Shown: positions 28,020 through 35,701, counted from the stretch's first letter. The stretch: 64,000 bases of DNA from Nocardioides sp. Root682 (GCF_001427795.1 NZ_LMHJ01000003.1:364204-428203), one strand, 5' to 3'. Translations and numbers: made by a program. The notes: generated by a model not told the origin, from the sequence alone.

Positions 28020-28528
28020 GACGCGCGCCGTCGAGGGGGTACGACGCCCGGGGGCTCACCAGCGGCGCCGCCGGTGAAGGCGGCGAGGGTCTGCTTCCAC
28101 GTCTGCGGCGAGAGCACCGATCCGGCGAGGGCGCCGGTGGGCGCCGTCACCAGCTTCCGGGCCGGGTTCTCTGTCGGAGCGGAGTCGATGCGCCGGTGCC
28201 GTGCCGGTGCGGAGTCCACGGACTCGGCGAACTCGGCCGCGTCGGGCGCGAGGTCGAGGCCGATCTCGTCCGGCTCCACCTCGGCCAGCAGGGTGACCTG
28301 CTGCTCGGTGGTGCCGATGACCAGCACCCGGGTGCCGATCGAGACCACCGCGACGCCCATGCCGCGACCCAGCGCCTGGCGGTGCACGACCTGGATCGCC
28401 GCACCGGAGGGTGCCTTGAACCGGCGGTTCACCGTGCGGGCGATCAGCAGCATCAGCCCGACGACGACCGCGAGGGAGCCGACCAGCCGGACGGCCAGCT
28501 CTCCGATGCTTGCTTCTCCGCCGGACAT
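28016..28528 (-). CDS. fliO: flagellar biosynthesis protein FliO
   Basis: A 170-residue protein with one membrane helix (about 10-32, VRLVGSLAVVVGLMLLIARTV). A short cytoplasmic FliO domain with VVHRQALGRGMGVAVVSIGTRVLVIGTTEQQVTLL follows. FliO helps assemble the FliP ring. The C-terminal 90 residues are poorly conserved and Ala/Pro-rich. The ATG at 28528 (MSGGEASIGE) is used because the upstream frame is serine/arginine-rich read-through of fliN. It starts 4 bp after fliN and overlaps fliP. Confidence 0.9.
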   Translation of the reverse strand: MSGGEASIGELAVRLVGSLAVVVGLMLLIARTVNRRFKAPSGAAIQVVHRQALGRGMGVAVVSIGTRVLVIGTTEQQVTLLAEVEPDEIGLDLAPDAAEFAESVDSAPARHRRIDSAPTENPARKLVTAPTGALAGSVLSPQTWKQTLAAFTGGAAGEPPGVVPPRRRAS

Positions 28529-28532
28529 GGAC

Positions 28533-29345
28533 TCAGACCGCTGCCGAGGCGTCGACGATCTCGGTGACCCGCAGGCCGAAGTCCTCGTCGACCACGACGA
28601 CCTCGCCGCGGGCGACCAGTCGACCGTTGACGAGCAGGTCCGCAGGACTGCCGGCCGCACGGTCGAGCTCGAGGACGGCACCGGGGGTCAGGGCGAGCAG
28701 GTCGCGGACGGTCATCCGGGTGCGGCCGAGCTCGACCGTCACCTCCATGTCCACGCCGTGGAGCAGCTCCAGTCCGCGCGGGGGCAGGGCCGCCGTACCG
28801 AACGCCGGGACGAAGGGGGCGTCGACGGTCGCGGCGATGGCAGCGGGGGCGTCGTTGCCGAGCATCGCCGAGAGGTCGTCGTCTGCCGTCAGCGGCTCGC
28901 GGGCTCCGGCGAGGGTGGCGTCGGGGACCAGCACCGCTGCTGCGATGCCGAGGCCGATGAGGGGGACGGTGCTGAAGGCGGCGCCGAGCTCGGTCGTGAT
29001 GTCGAAGCCGTCGGCGTCCAGGTCGAGGGTGCGGGCGCTCCTGGCCCGAGCGCCCAGGCGGAGCGCGGCCGCGTCGATCGCCGGCTGGATCGCTGCCGCG
29101 ACGTCGAGACCGCCGAGCGGGCTGGACGCGAGCGCGTCGACCAGCTCCTTGCCGATCAGGATGGCCACCGAGCCGGGCACCCCGCCGTCGAGGTCGGCGA
29201 TCGCGCCGCCGGCGAAGGCAGCCGTGACGTGGGGCGAGCCGGGCTGGACCGGGCCGAGGGTCAGCGGGGTGACGGCCGGCAGCGACTGCGCTGCGGCTTC
29301 CGCCACCGCCTGGGCCAGGTCGGTCGGGTCGGGTGCGGTGGTCAT
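28533..29345 (-). CDS. fliN: flagellar motor switch protein FliN, long form with N-terminal domain
   Basis: A 270-residue protein whose C-terminal about 75 residues form the SpoA/FliN domain (ELLHGVDMEVTVELGRTRMTVRDLL...GSPADLLVNGRLVARGEV). The preceding about 190 residues, rich in Ala and Gly, resemble the CheC-like N-terminal region of FliY-type C-ring proteins, as do GKELVDAL and DVAAAIQPAIDAAALRLG. It should form the base of the C ring, bind CheY-P and possibly dephosphorylate it. A complete [DS]-x3-E-x2-N phosphatase motif is not clearly present, so the enzymatic part is doubtful. The ATG overlaps the fliM stop by 4 bp. Confidence 0.9.
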   Translation of the reverse strand: MTTAPDPTDLAQAVAEAAAQSLPAVTPLTLGPVQPGSPHVTAAFAGGAIADLDGGVPGSVAILIGKELVDALASSPLGGLDVAAAIQPAIDAAALRLGARARSARTLDLDADGFDITTELGAAFSTVPLIGLGIAAAVLVPDATLAGAREPLTADDDLSAMLGNDAPAAIAATVDAPFVPAFGTAALPPRGLELLHGVDMEVTVELGRTRMTVRDLLALTPGAVLELDRAAGSPADLLVNGRLVARGEVVVVDEDFGLRVTEIVDASAAV

Positions 29346-30268
29346 GAGTTCTCCTCGGGCGTGGTGACGATGAGGGCGGCCAGGCGCTGGCCGCGAGCAC
29401 CGGGGGTGGCGTGGGCGAAGGTGTTGCCGGCCACCGTGACGTCGAGCGGCGCCGAGGCAGGGTGGTTGAGCCGGACCACCGACCCGGGCTTCAGGGCGGC
29501 GAGGAACTCCGGGTCGAGGGTGATCGGCCGGAACCGGACGGACACGGCGACGGGCACCCGGTTGAACTGCTCGTGCAGGAGCTGCGACGACTCGGCGCGC
29601 TGGGCGCGTTCCCGGTCGGAGACCGCACCGCTGCCGGAGGCGTTGGCCAGGTGCGGCAGCAGTCCGGAGAACGGCAGGCAGATCGACATCCGGTGCGCCC
29701 GCTCGCCGATCCTCAGGTCGAGGCTCACCACGACCATCACGTCGGCCGCGCTGGCCGCCTGGGCGAACTGGGGGCTGTACTCGTTGCCCGTGATGGTCGG
29801 GTCGAGGACCACGATGCCGTCGAGGGAGTAGCGCATCTCGCTGAGCAGGCGCTCGACCAGCCCGCGGATCACGCCGTCCTCGATCTCGGTCAGCGGCCGG
29901 TCGGGCTGCTCGTCGGAGCCCGGCCCGCCGAGCATGTGGTCGATGCACGACATGGTCGCGAACAGCGGGATCTCCAGCACGCCCGTGCCCGGCATCGGAT
30001 CGGCCGAGAACAGGGTCAGGTACGTCGACGGGCCGAGGCTGTCGACGTACTCCGCATAGGTGCGCTGGTCGATGCCGACGAGGGTCACCGAGCAGACGGT
30101 GCGCAGCGAGCTGGTGAAGACGGTGGTCGCCTGGCGCGCGAACCCGTCGAAGCCGAGCTGCAGGGTGCGCTGGTGCTCACGCGAGAGCTGGATCGGTCGC
30201 CGGAAGTCGTACGGCGTCGGGTCGGCCGTACGAGCACGGCGGCGGGGCCGCTGCGGAGCGAGGGTCAC
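29342..30268 (-). CDS. fliM: flagellar motor switch protein FliM
   Basis: A 308-residue C-ring protein. The N-terminal basic region leads to YDFRRPIQLSREHQRTLQLGFDGFARQ, the linker into the middle domain. The middle domain contains FATMSCIDHMLGGPG and RPLTEIEDGVIRGLVERLLSEM, and the C-terminal SpoA domain starts near 225. The EIDAL/LSQDEID-type CheY-P-binding peptide normally at the extreme N-terminus is not recognisable, so CheY-P may bind mainly through FliN. The start is GTG 30268. The gene heads the fliM-fliN-fliO-fliP-fliQ-fliR-flhB-flhA run, after a 120-bp gap with a hairpin and a motif shared with the devR-like leader. Confidence 0.93.
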   Translation of the reverse strand: MTLAPQRPRRRARTADPTPYDFRRPIQLSREHQRTLQLGFDGFARQATTVFTSSLRTVCSVTLVGIDQRTYAEYVDSLGPSTYLTLFSADPMPGTGVLEIPLFATMSCIDHMLGGPGSDEQPDRPLTEIEDGVIRGLVERLLSEMRYSLDGIVVLDPTITGNEYSPQFAQAASAADVMVVVSLDLRIGERAHRMSICLPFSGLLPHLANASGSGAVSDRERAQRAESSQLLHEQFNRVPVAVSVRFRPITLDPEFLAALKPGSVVRLNHPASAPLDVTVAGNTFAHATPGARGQRLAALIVTTPEENS

Positions 30269-30333
30269 GGATGGCCCATCGTCGGCGCGACCGGTGACCT
30301 GAGGGGTCGCGGCAACGCCGTGCGGCCACGACT

Positions 30334-30352
30334 GTGTGGCCCGAAGTGACTA
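30334..30352 (-). promoter_or_regulatory. motif shared by fliM and devR-like leaders
   Basis: GTGTGGCCCGAAGTGACTA (plus strand) matches 17 of 19 bases of a site at 62292-62310. Both lie about 65-75 bp upstream of their gene starts in the same orientation relative to the gene. A shared promoter or regulator site is the simplest reading; which factor uses it is unknown. Confidence 0.35.
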
Positions 30353-30358
30353 CGAAGG

Positions 30359-30380
30359 GTCCCGGGGACGGTCCCGGGAC
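30359..30380. terminator. hairpin after fliL (candidate terminator)
   Basis: GTCCCGGG and CCCGGGAC form a perfect 8-bp GC stem with a 6-base loop, 8 bp past the fliL stop on the minus strand and before fliM. There is no T-tract, so it may only attenuate. It marks the likely boundary between the flbD-motA-motB-fliL and fliM-flhA transcription units. Confidence 0.45.
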
Positions 30381-30388
30381 ACCGACCC

Positions 30389-30829
30389 CTACTGGGTGAC
30401 GAACTCGGTGAAGTACACCTCCATGACCTCACCTTCGTACCGTTCCTGAAGTTCCTTGTTCAGCTCGGTGCGCAGTTCTTCCCGCATCTCAGGCTTGTTC
30501 ACCTCGCCCACGGGTCGGCCACTGAACACGCCGATCGCGGCATCGAGTGCCTTGCTGCCGTCGGCTTCCTTTGCGGTGGACGTCAGCTGGAGGGCCAGGC
30601 CCAGGCGCAGGTAGTGACCCGACGCGAGGTTCACCTGGATTGCCTCGAGCTGCACGACCTCGCCCGGCTTCGGTTCGACCTTGCCCTGGGGCTTGAGCAT
30701 GAAGTACCAGGCGCCGGCGGCGAGGACGGCGATCGCGAGGACCACGATGCCGATCTTCTTGATCTTGCCGGAATCGGCCGGCTCCTCGGTGGTGGCGCCC
30801 TTCTGGGCGTTGGCGGTCAGGGTGCTCAC
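30389..30829 (-). CDS. fliL: flagellar basal-body-associated protein FliL
   Basis: A 146-residue single-pass membrane protein with a helix at about 25-45 (KIGIVVLAIAVLAAGAWYFML). The extracytoplasmic FliL domain reads VQLEAIQVNLASGHYLRLGLALQL and ends EVYFTEFVTQ, the family's standard C-terminus. FliL surrounds the stator and supports torque at high load. The start is GTG 30829, overlapping the motB stop by 4 bp, so it is translated with the stator genes. Confidence 0.94.
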   Translation of the reverse strand: MSTLTANAQKGATTEEPADSGKIKKIGIVVLAIAVLAAGAWYFMLKPQGKVEPKPGEVVQLEAIQVNLASGHYLRLGLALQLTSTAKEADGSKALDAAIGVFSGRPVGEVNKPEMREELRTELNKELQERYEGEVMEVYFTEFVTQ

Positions 30830-31851
30830 GGGACTTCCTCCTGGCGGGTGCTGCTCGGGCGGCCGGAGGCCGTCGCGTGGTTGTCGGTGTCGGGGGTGTT
30901 GTCGGTGCCGCCGGGTGCCGGGGGCGGGTCCTCGTCGTCGACGAGCCCGGCCTCGCGGCGCAGGTCGGCGTACGCCTCGCCCATGAGCGCCCTGGTCTCG
31001 GCGGGGGCGTCGCTGAGGACGAGGATGTCGACGCGCTTGTTGATCCGTTGCGAGTCGGCGCGGGTCGGGTCGATCAGGGGCTTGGTGTGACCGAAGCCGG
31101 TCGCCCGCAACCGCGGTGCGGCGATGCCGTGCACCTCCTCGAGCCGACGCAGCACGTGCGCGGCCCGGGCCAGGGAGAGCTCCCAGTCGGTCGGGAAGAA
31201 CCGGGGCTGCACCTTCTCCTGGTTGGTGTGGCCGTCCAGCTCGATCGGCTCCGGAAGCAGCTTCAGGACGGGCGCGAGGGTGTCGACCACCCGGCGCCCG
31301 CGTGCGGTGAGCTCGGCCATGTCGGGCTGGAAGACGACGTGCTGGGAGACCAGGCTGACCACGAGCCCGCGCTCGTCGATCGTCGCGCGGACGTCTTCGC
31401 GCAGGCCCTGCTTGCGCAGCGCCTTGTCGATCTCCTTCCACACCTTCAGCAACCGGTCGACCTCGGCGGTCGCGTCGCCGTACGCACGCTCGGAGCGGAG
31501 GCGGTCGGACTCCTTCATGATCTGGGCGACCTGCTCGCGCTGTGACTCGGGCACCTGCGCGAGCAGCATCTGGTACGACGCCTCGCCAGGCTCGTCCGCG
31601 CCCTTGGCGTTGCTGACGGGGCTCTCGCCGCTGAGGATCGACTGCTCGCGGCCGAAGCCGACGGCCAGGCCCTCCTTGAGCTGCTGGTACTTCTTCTCGT
31701 CGACCGTCGACATCGCGAACATGACGATGAACAGCACCATCAGCAAGGTGACCATGTCGGCATAGGTGACCAGCCAGCGCTCGTTCCCTTCGTGGCCCTC
31801 CTCGTGGTCCTCCTCGATGCGTCGCCGACGGGGCGCGGGGTGTCCGGACAT
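30826..31851 (-). CDS. motB: flagellar stator protein MotB
   Basis: A 341-residue protein. An N-terminal cytoplasmic basic segment precedes one membrane helix (about 27-48, WLVTYADMVTLLMVLFIVMFAM) in which Asp32 of TYADM is the proton-carrying residue. After a plug and linker region comes an OmpA-type peptidoglycan-binding domain (about 175-300) with ELDGHTNQEKV and RATGFGHTKPLID. The C-terminal 40 residues are acidic and Pro-rich. It anchors the stator to the cell wall and overlaps motA and fliL by 1-4 bp. Confidence 0.96.
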   Translation of the reverse strand: MSGHPAPRRRRIEEDHEEGHEGNERWLVTYADMVTLLMVLFIVMFAMSTVDEKKYQQLKEGLAVGFGREQSILSGESPVSNAKGADEPGEASYQMLLAQVPESQREQVAQIMKESDRLRSERAYGDATAEVDRLLKVWKEIDKALRKQGLREDVRATIDERGLVVSLVSQHVVFQPDMAELTARGRRVVDTLAPVLKLLPEPIELDGHTNQEKVQPRFFPTDWELSLARAAHVLRRLEEVHGIAAPRLRATGFGHTKPLIDPTRADSQRINKRVDILVLSDAPAETRALMGEAYADLRREAGLVDDEDPPPAPGGTDNTPDTDNHATASGRPSSTRQEEVP

Positions 31852-32621
31852 CAGGCGGCTTCCCGCTCGACCGTTCCGGTCGGCAGCAAGGAGCGGAGCT
31901 TCTCGGCCACCAGACGAGGGTTGGCTCCGGCCTGGATGGCGGCGACGCCCTCGATGGCGACCTCCATCCGGGCGCACTCCAGCTCGCCGAGGCGCTTGAG
32001 CCGGCTCGAGAGCGGCAGCCAGATCACGTTGGCGGACATGACGCCCCAGAGCGTGGCGACGAAGGCGCCGGCGATGAGGTGGCCGAGCTCCTCGGGGCTG
32101 GCCAGGTTCTCGAGCACGTGCACCAGGCCCATGACGGTGCCGATGATGCCGATGGTCGGGGAGTAGGCACCTGCGTCGCCGAAGAACTTCGCGGCCTGCT
32201 TGTCGTCCCGCTTCTTGGCGCGCAGCTCGGCCTCGAGGATGTCGCGGACGTCGTCGGGGTCGGTGCCGTCGATCGCCATCGTGACGCCCTTGACCAGGAA
32301 CGGGTCGTCGATGTCGCGCAGGCTGTCCTCGAGCGCGAGGAGGCCCTCGCGGCGGGCGCGCTCGGCGAGGCTGACCACCTGGGGGACCAGTGCGTCGGCG
32401 GGCTCGACCTTGCCGCTCATCGCTCGACCGATGTTCTTGCCGGCTGCCTTGGCGTCGGCCACCGTGCCGCCGGCGATGGTCACCATGATCGTCGTACCGA
32501 GGACCAGCAGCATCGGCGGCAGGAGCAGCAGGCTCATCGGGTTGCCGCCCTCCATCATGTTGGCGACGACGATGATCACCAGGCCGAGGGCGATGCCGAC
32601 CGGGGTGGCGATGTCCTTCAC
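31851..32621 (-). CDS. motA: flagellar stator protein MotA
   Basis: A 256-residue protein with four membrane helices, two near the N-terminus (about 8-50) and two near 150-205. GAYSPTIGIIGTVMGLVHVLENL and GAFVATLWGVMSANVIWLPL are the conserved third and fourth helices containing the proline pair region. The cytoplasmic loop carries the charged residues that contact FliG. The start is GTG 32621, overlapping flbD by 4 bp. Confidence 0.96.
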   Translation of the reverse strand: MKDIATPVGIALGLVIIVVANMMEGGNPMSLLLLPPMLLVLGTTIMVTIAGGTVADAKAAGKNIGRAMSGKVEPADALVPQVVSLAERARREGLLALEDSLRDIDDPFLVKGVTMAIDGTDPDDVRDILEAELRAKKRDDKQAAKFFGDAGAYSPTIGIIGTVMGLVHVLENLASPEELGHLIAGAFVATLWGVMSANVIWLPLSSRLKRLGELECARMEVAIEGVAAIQAGANPRLVAEKLRSLLPTGTVEREAA

Positions 32622-32911
32622 GACGTACCTCCACGGTGGCGATCGGTGAGCGAGACGGCGCTCAGGCGGGTCGGTCGGGGCGCCGTCGATCCCACGGGCG
32701 GGATCACGGCGGCGTCCGGCAGGGCGGATCGAGCCACGATGAGGGCGCGGTAGCGGACGACCGACTCGAGCACGGCGTCCAGCGACTCCGACACGAGGTA
32801 CTTGGTGCCGTCGACGAGGGTCACCACCGTGTCCGGCGTGCAGTCGACACGCTCGATCAGGTCGGCGTTGAGCAGGAACACAGTTCCTGACAATCGGGTC
32901 AGCGAGATCAC
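32618..32911 (-). CDS. flbD: flagellar FlbD family protein
   Basis: A 97-residue protein. The first 65 residues match the small FlbD family found next to motA in Gram-positive flagellar clusters (MISLTRLSGTVFLLNADLIE, VDGTKYLVSESLDAVLESVV). Its role is not established. The C-terminal about 30 residues are an extra Pro/Thr/Arg-rich tail. The GTG start at 32911 is well served by GGAGGTG. A candidate sigma-28-type promoter at the edge of a long palindrome lies 62 bp upstream, so flbD-motA-motB-fliL may form its own transcription unit. Confidence 0.88.
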   Translation of the reverse strand: MISLTRLSGTVFLLNADLIERVDCTPDTVVTLVDGTKYLVSESLDAVLESVVRYRALIVARSALPDAAVIPPVGSTAPRPTRLSAVSLTDRHRGGTS

Positions 32912-32972
32912 CGCGGCACCTCCGTGTGCGTGGATCGATTCCAGGAGCCGTCCATGGCTCTCTTCAGGGGGT

Positions 32973-32996
32973 TCATCGGCCGCTCGGGGTAGTCCC
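32973..32996 (-). promoter_or_regulatory. candidate sigma-28-type promoter for flbD-motA-motB-fliL
   Basis: On the minus strand GGGACTA, 9 bp and GCCGATGA run toward flbD. GCCGATGA differs by one base from the FliA -10 consensus GCCGATAA. The same GGGACTA-N9-GCCGATGA block occurs twice at the cheR/cheB intergenic region. A TAAA-type -35 is absent. Confidence 0.5.
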
Positions 32997-33052
32997 TGAC
33001 CAAAAGCACCGCGCCACGCCGATTTGCGGTGCTTTTGGCCAGGGACTACCCC
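32986..33052. repeat. long palindromic repeat, copy 1
   Basis: Two 27-bp arms, 26 of 27 paired, flank a 13-base loop. The arms begin GGGGTAGTCCCTGACC and continue AAAAGCACCGC. The element lies 12 bp past the flgE stop and upstream of flbD. The inner 22 bp of each arm recur almost identically at 45723-45781. It could terminate the flgB-flgE transcript, act as a regulator site, or both. Confidence 0.9.
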
Positions 33053-33063
33053 GCGCGCTGACC

Positions 33064-33906
33064 TCAGCGCTTGATGTTGACGAGCTCTTCGAGGACCTGG
33101 TCGCTGGTCGTGATGACGCGCGAGCTGGCCTGGAAGCCACGCTGGGCCAGGATCAGGTTCGTGAACTCGGCCGACAGGTCGACGTTCGACATCTCCAGGG
33201 CACCGGCCGTCATCTGGCCGCGCTGGCCCTGGCCGGCCACGCCGAGCTGCACCGCGCCCGAGTTCGCGGACTCCCGGAAGGACGTGTCGCCGACCCGGTC
33301 CATGCCCATCGGGTTGGCGAAGTCGGCCACCGCGAGCTGCGCGATGTCGCGCTGCACGCCGTCGGAGTACACGCCACGGAGCTTGCCGTCGGCGGCAATG
33401 GAGTACGACGTCAGCTCGACGCCGACCGGCAGCGCGATCGAGTTCAGGTCGACGTCGATCAGGCCACCGGTCGGCAGACCGGCGACGTCGAGGGCGTAGC
33501 CCTGCACGCGGGTGCCGGTCGGCGCCACCAGCACGCCGGTCTGGTCGAAGGTGAACGCACCGGCGCGGGTGTACATGTTCTCGGCGCCGTCTCGGACCAC
33601 GAAGAAGCCGTCGCCCTGCAGCATCAGGTCGGTGGGACGGCCGGTCATCTGCGCCGAGCCCTGGCCGAAGTTGGTCATGGTGGCTGCCAGCTGCACACCC
33701 AGGCCGATCTGGATCGGGTTGGTGCCGCCGCGCTCGGCGTTGCCGCCCGAGGCCGCCGTCAGCATCTGGCTCAGCGTGTCGGAGAAGACCGTGGTGCTGG
33801 CCTTGAAGCCGGTGGTGTTGGCGTTGGCGATGTTGTTGCCGGTGATGTCGAGCATGGTCTGGTTGGTGCGAAGGCCGGAGATGCCGGCGAAGAGCGAGCG
33901 AAGCAT
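33064..33906 (-). CDS. flgE: flagellar hook protein FlgE (short form)
   Basis: A 280-residue rod/hook family protein. The N-terminal rod domain is MLRSLFAGISGLRTNQTMLDITGNNIANANTTGFK, and the C-terminal helix ends SAEFTNLILAQRGFQASSRVITTSDQVLEELVNIKR, which is the hook-type ending. The middle (about 75-220) is one small beta domain, so the protein is much shorter than the 400-plus residues of enterobacterial FlgE and could also be called FlgG by length. FlgE is preferred because it follows fliK-flgD and no other hook gene is present. It is the last gene before the palindromic repeat. Confidence 0.87.
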   Translation of the reverse strand: MLRSLFAGISGLRTNQTMLDITGNNIANANTTGFKASTTVFSDTLSQMLTAASGGNAERGGTNPIQIGLGVQLAATMTNFGQGSAQMTGRPTDLMLQGDGFFVVRDGAENMYTRAGAFTFDQTGVLVAPTGTRVQGYALDVAGLPTGGLIDVDLNSIALPVGVELTSYSIAADGKLRGVYSDGVQRDIAQLAVADFANPMGMDRVGDTSFRESANSGAVQLGVAGQGQRGQMTAGALEMSNVDLSAEFTNLILAQRGFQASSRVITTSDQVLEELVNIKR

Positions 33907-33961
33907 GGTGGTTCTCCTTCTCGGATGGTGCGGTGGGTCGAGTTGGTCGAGTTGGTCGAGA

Positions 33962-34438
33962 TCAGGCGGGCGTGCCGCTGGGCGTGCCCGTCGTACCGCT
34001 CGGTGGCGGTGCGGTGATGGTCGGTGCGGTGCCGACGCTGATCACGCCGGTGATCGGGACCTGGTGACCGTCGACACTGAGCATCGGCCCTGTCGACAGG
34101 TAGGTGGTGCCCTGGACCGTGCCGCTCTGCTCGGCCCCGTTCTCGTCGAACCAGCGGACGGTCTGGCCGATCATCGAGCTCGCGCCGAACGCGAGCTGGC
34201 TGCTGAGCAGCATCGCCGTCTGGTCGGCGACGGCCTGCATCTTCTCCAGCGCGGTGAACTGGGCGGTCTGCGCCATGAACTCGCTGGAGTCGGCTGGGTT
34301 GAGCGGATCCTGGTAGCGCATCTGCGCGACCATCAGCTCCAGGAAGACCTTCTGGTCACCGAAGCTGTTGGTCTGGGCGGTGCTGGTTCCTCCGGACGTG
34401 ACGCCGTACGTCACGCCTTCGGTTGCGCCGATCGACAT
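33962..34438 (-). CDS. flgD: flagellar hook assembly protein FlgD
   Basis: A 158-residue hook-cap scaffold. The conserved FlgD N-terminal motif FLELMVAQMRYQDPLNPADSSEFMAQTAQFTALE lies at about 32-65. A short C-terminal beta region (GQTVRWFDENGAEQSGTVQG) replaces the large FlgD/Ig domains of longer homologues. The tail is Thr/Pro/Ser-rich. It lies 9 bp after fliK. The 55 bp before flgE hold a 10-bp GTCGAGTTG-type tandem repeat at about 33936-33960. Confidence 0.93.
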   Translation of the reverse strand: MSIGATEGVTYGVTSGGTSTAQTNSFGDQKVFLELMVAQMRYQDPLNPADSSEFMAQTAQFTALEKMQAVADQTAMLLSSQLAFGASSMIGQTVRWFDENGAEQSGTVQGTTYLSTGPMLSVDGHQVPITGVISVGTAPTITAPPPSGTTGTPSGTPA

Positions 34439-34447
34439 GGTGCCTCC

Positions 34448-35701
34448 TCACAGGTTCCGGTCGAGACGACCGGGGGTCGGGGTCGAGGTGGGTACGACGT
34501 CTGCGCGACGTACTCCTTGCTCGAGCGGGTGGCCGGGCCGGCCGGCATGGCCGTCACGGCCCTCGCCGCGGGACTGGCCGCGGGACTGGCCGGGCTGGTC
34601 GAAGGCGGGTTGCTGACCGGGCTGCTGGCCGGGCTGCTGACCGGGCTGCTGGTCGGGCTGGCCGCTCCACGCCTGGGCGAAGTCGCTGCGCGCTGCCGGG
34701 GTGGGCGTGGTCAGCAGGGGCGTGGCGTTGACGTCACGAACCAGGATCCGCGCCTCGGTGGCGCCGGCCCGCTCGAGCATCCGCTGCAGCTCCGGGGCAC
34801 CGCTGGCCAGCGCCTGACGCACGGCACCGTCACCGGCCTCGCCCGACATCCGGACCCGTACCGCTCCGTCGCGAACGACCAGCGTCACCCGGACCTCGCC
34901 GAGCTGCGCCGGCTGGAGGGTCAGGGTGATCCGGTGCGTGCCGTTCCCGCTGCTCGCGAGCCTCGTCACCTCCGGGAACACCTGCGTCACGACCGCCCGC
35001 TCCACCGACTTGGGGCTTGTCACCGCCGAGTTGGGGTTTGTCACGCCCGAGTTGGGGTTTGTCACCATCGAGTCGGCGTTTGTCGCCGTCGGCAAGTCGA
35101 CGGAAGGGGCGGGGACCTTGGTCAGGTCTGCGGGTACGTCGACCGCCAACGTCGTGCGGATCGGACCGTCCGTTGCCGACTCCTCGGACGCGGCCGCGAT
35201 GCTCGTCCCGGCAACGCCGAGGGTCGGCTGCTGCGTGGCGTTGCGGTTCGACGGGGGCAGGGCCGTGGTGGGCAGGGCCGTGGTGGGCAGGGCCGTGGTG
35301 GGCAGGGCCGTGGTGGGCAGGGCCGTGGTGGGAATCCCCGACTCGACGGTGGGAATCCCCAACTCGGGGGTGACAAACCCCAACTCGGGGGTGACAAACC
35401 CCAACTCGGCGGCTGGGGTGGCGGGAGTTGCCGGCACTGCAGGCGTTGCGCGGTGTGCCCCCGTGGATCCGGTGGATCCGGTGGATCCGGTGGCGGGAAG
35501 AGCCGGCGTTGCGGTCGTGGTCGCCACCATCGCCACCATCGGCTGTACGGCGAGCGCCGCGGCGAGGGCGTCCATGAACGCGACCTCGCCCTCGGCGCCG
35601 GGTTGACCGTCGGTCGTCTGGCCACTCGCGGTACCGGTCGTCGTACCGGCCTCGGTGGGAGCCGGGGCCAGCAGGCCCGGCAGGAAGGGCGCAATGCTCA
35701 T
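34448..35701 (-). CDS. fliK: flagellar hook-length control protein FliK
   Basis: A 417-residue exported ruler protein. The conserved FliK C-terminal domain (about 250-330) contains HRITLTLQPAQLGEVRVTLVVRDGAVRVRM and LPELQRML-like segments. The N-terminal 240 residues are low-complexity and dominated by DNA repeats: a 21-bp array read as ELGFVTP-type heptads, five PTTAL pentads, and a second 21-bp array, inverted, read as VTNPNSG-type heptads. A QPGQQPGQQP stretch follows the domain. Repeat number changes here would alter ruler length and hence hook length (inference). The ATG overlaps the preceding gene's stop by 1 bp. Confidence 0.9.
   Translation of the reverse strand: MSIAPFLPGLLAPAPTEAGTTTGTASGQTTDGQPGAEGEVAFMDALAAALAVQPMVAMVATTTATPALPATGSTGSTGSTGAHRATPAVPATPATPAAELGFVTPELGFVTPELGIPTVESGIPTTALPTTALPTTALPTTALPTTALPPSNRNATQQPTLGVAGTSIAAASEESATDGPIRTTLAVDVPADLTKVPAPSVDLPTATNADSMVTNPNSGVTNPNSAVTSPKSVERAVVTQVFPEVTRLASSGNGTHRITLTLQPAQLGEVRVTLVVRDGAVRVRMSGEAGDGAVRQALASGAPELQRMLERAGATEARILVRDVNATPLLTTPTPAARSDFAQAWSGQPDQQPGQQPGQQPGQQPAFDQPGQSRGQSRGEGRDGHAGRPGHPLEQGVRRADVVPTSTPTPGRLDRNL
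35006..35089. repeat. 21-bp repeat array A (4 units) inside fliK
   Basis: Four contiguous 21-bp units, each beginning CGAGTTGGGGTTTGTCAC or a variant with one to four changes. They are the reverse complement of the units at 35330-35413 and 38414-38497. Read on the fliK strand they encode VTNPNSG-type heptads. Confidence 0.93.
35255..35329. repeat. 15-bp tandem repeat (5 units) inside fliK
   Basis: Five exact copies of GGGCAGGGCCGTGGT, encoding five PTTAL pentapeptides on the minus strand. The array directly abuts the 21-bp array B. Exact identity of all copies implies recent expansion by slippage or recombination. Confidence 0.97.
35330..35413. repeat. 21-bp repeat array B (4 units) inside fliK
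   Basis: Four contiguous 21-bp units of the type GACAAACCCCAACTCGGGG plus two bases; the first two have GGGAATCCCC at the start. They are in opposite orientation to array A and encode ELGFVTP/ELGIPTV heptads on the minus strand. Confidence 0.93.

Noticed and set aside
29342..29948. fliN reading frame extended into fliM
   Set aside because: Upstream part is read-through of fliM in another frame; the ATG at 29345 overlaps the fliM stop by 4 bp like its neighbours.
33064..33906. Calling the 280-residue hook gene flgG
   Set aside because: Length fits FlgG, but the hook-type C-terminus, position after fliK-flgD and absence of another hook gene favour FlgE. Ambiguity is noted.
33936..33960. GTCGAGTTG short tandem repeat before flgE as an operator
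   Set aside because: Only three short copies and no symmetry; could be chance or slippage. Mentioned only in the flgD entry.
35006..35413. Possible CRISPR array in fliK
   Set aside because: Units are contiguous with no unique spacers, in frame in a coding gene, and 21 or 15 bp long. They are tandem repeats.
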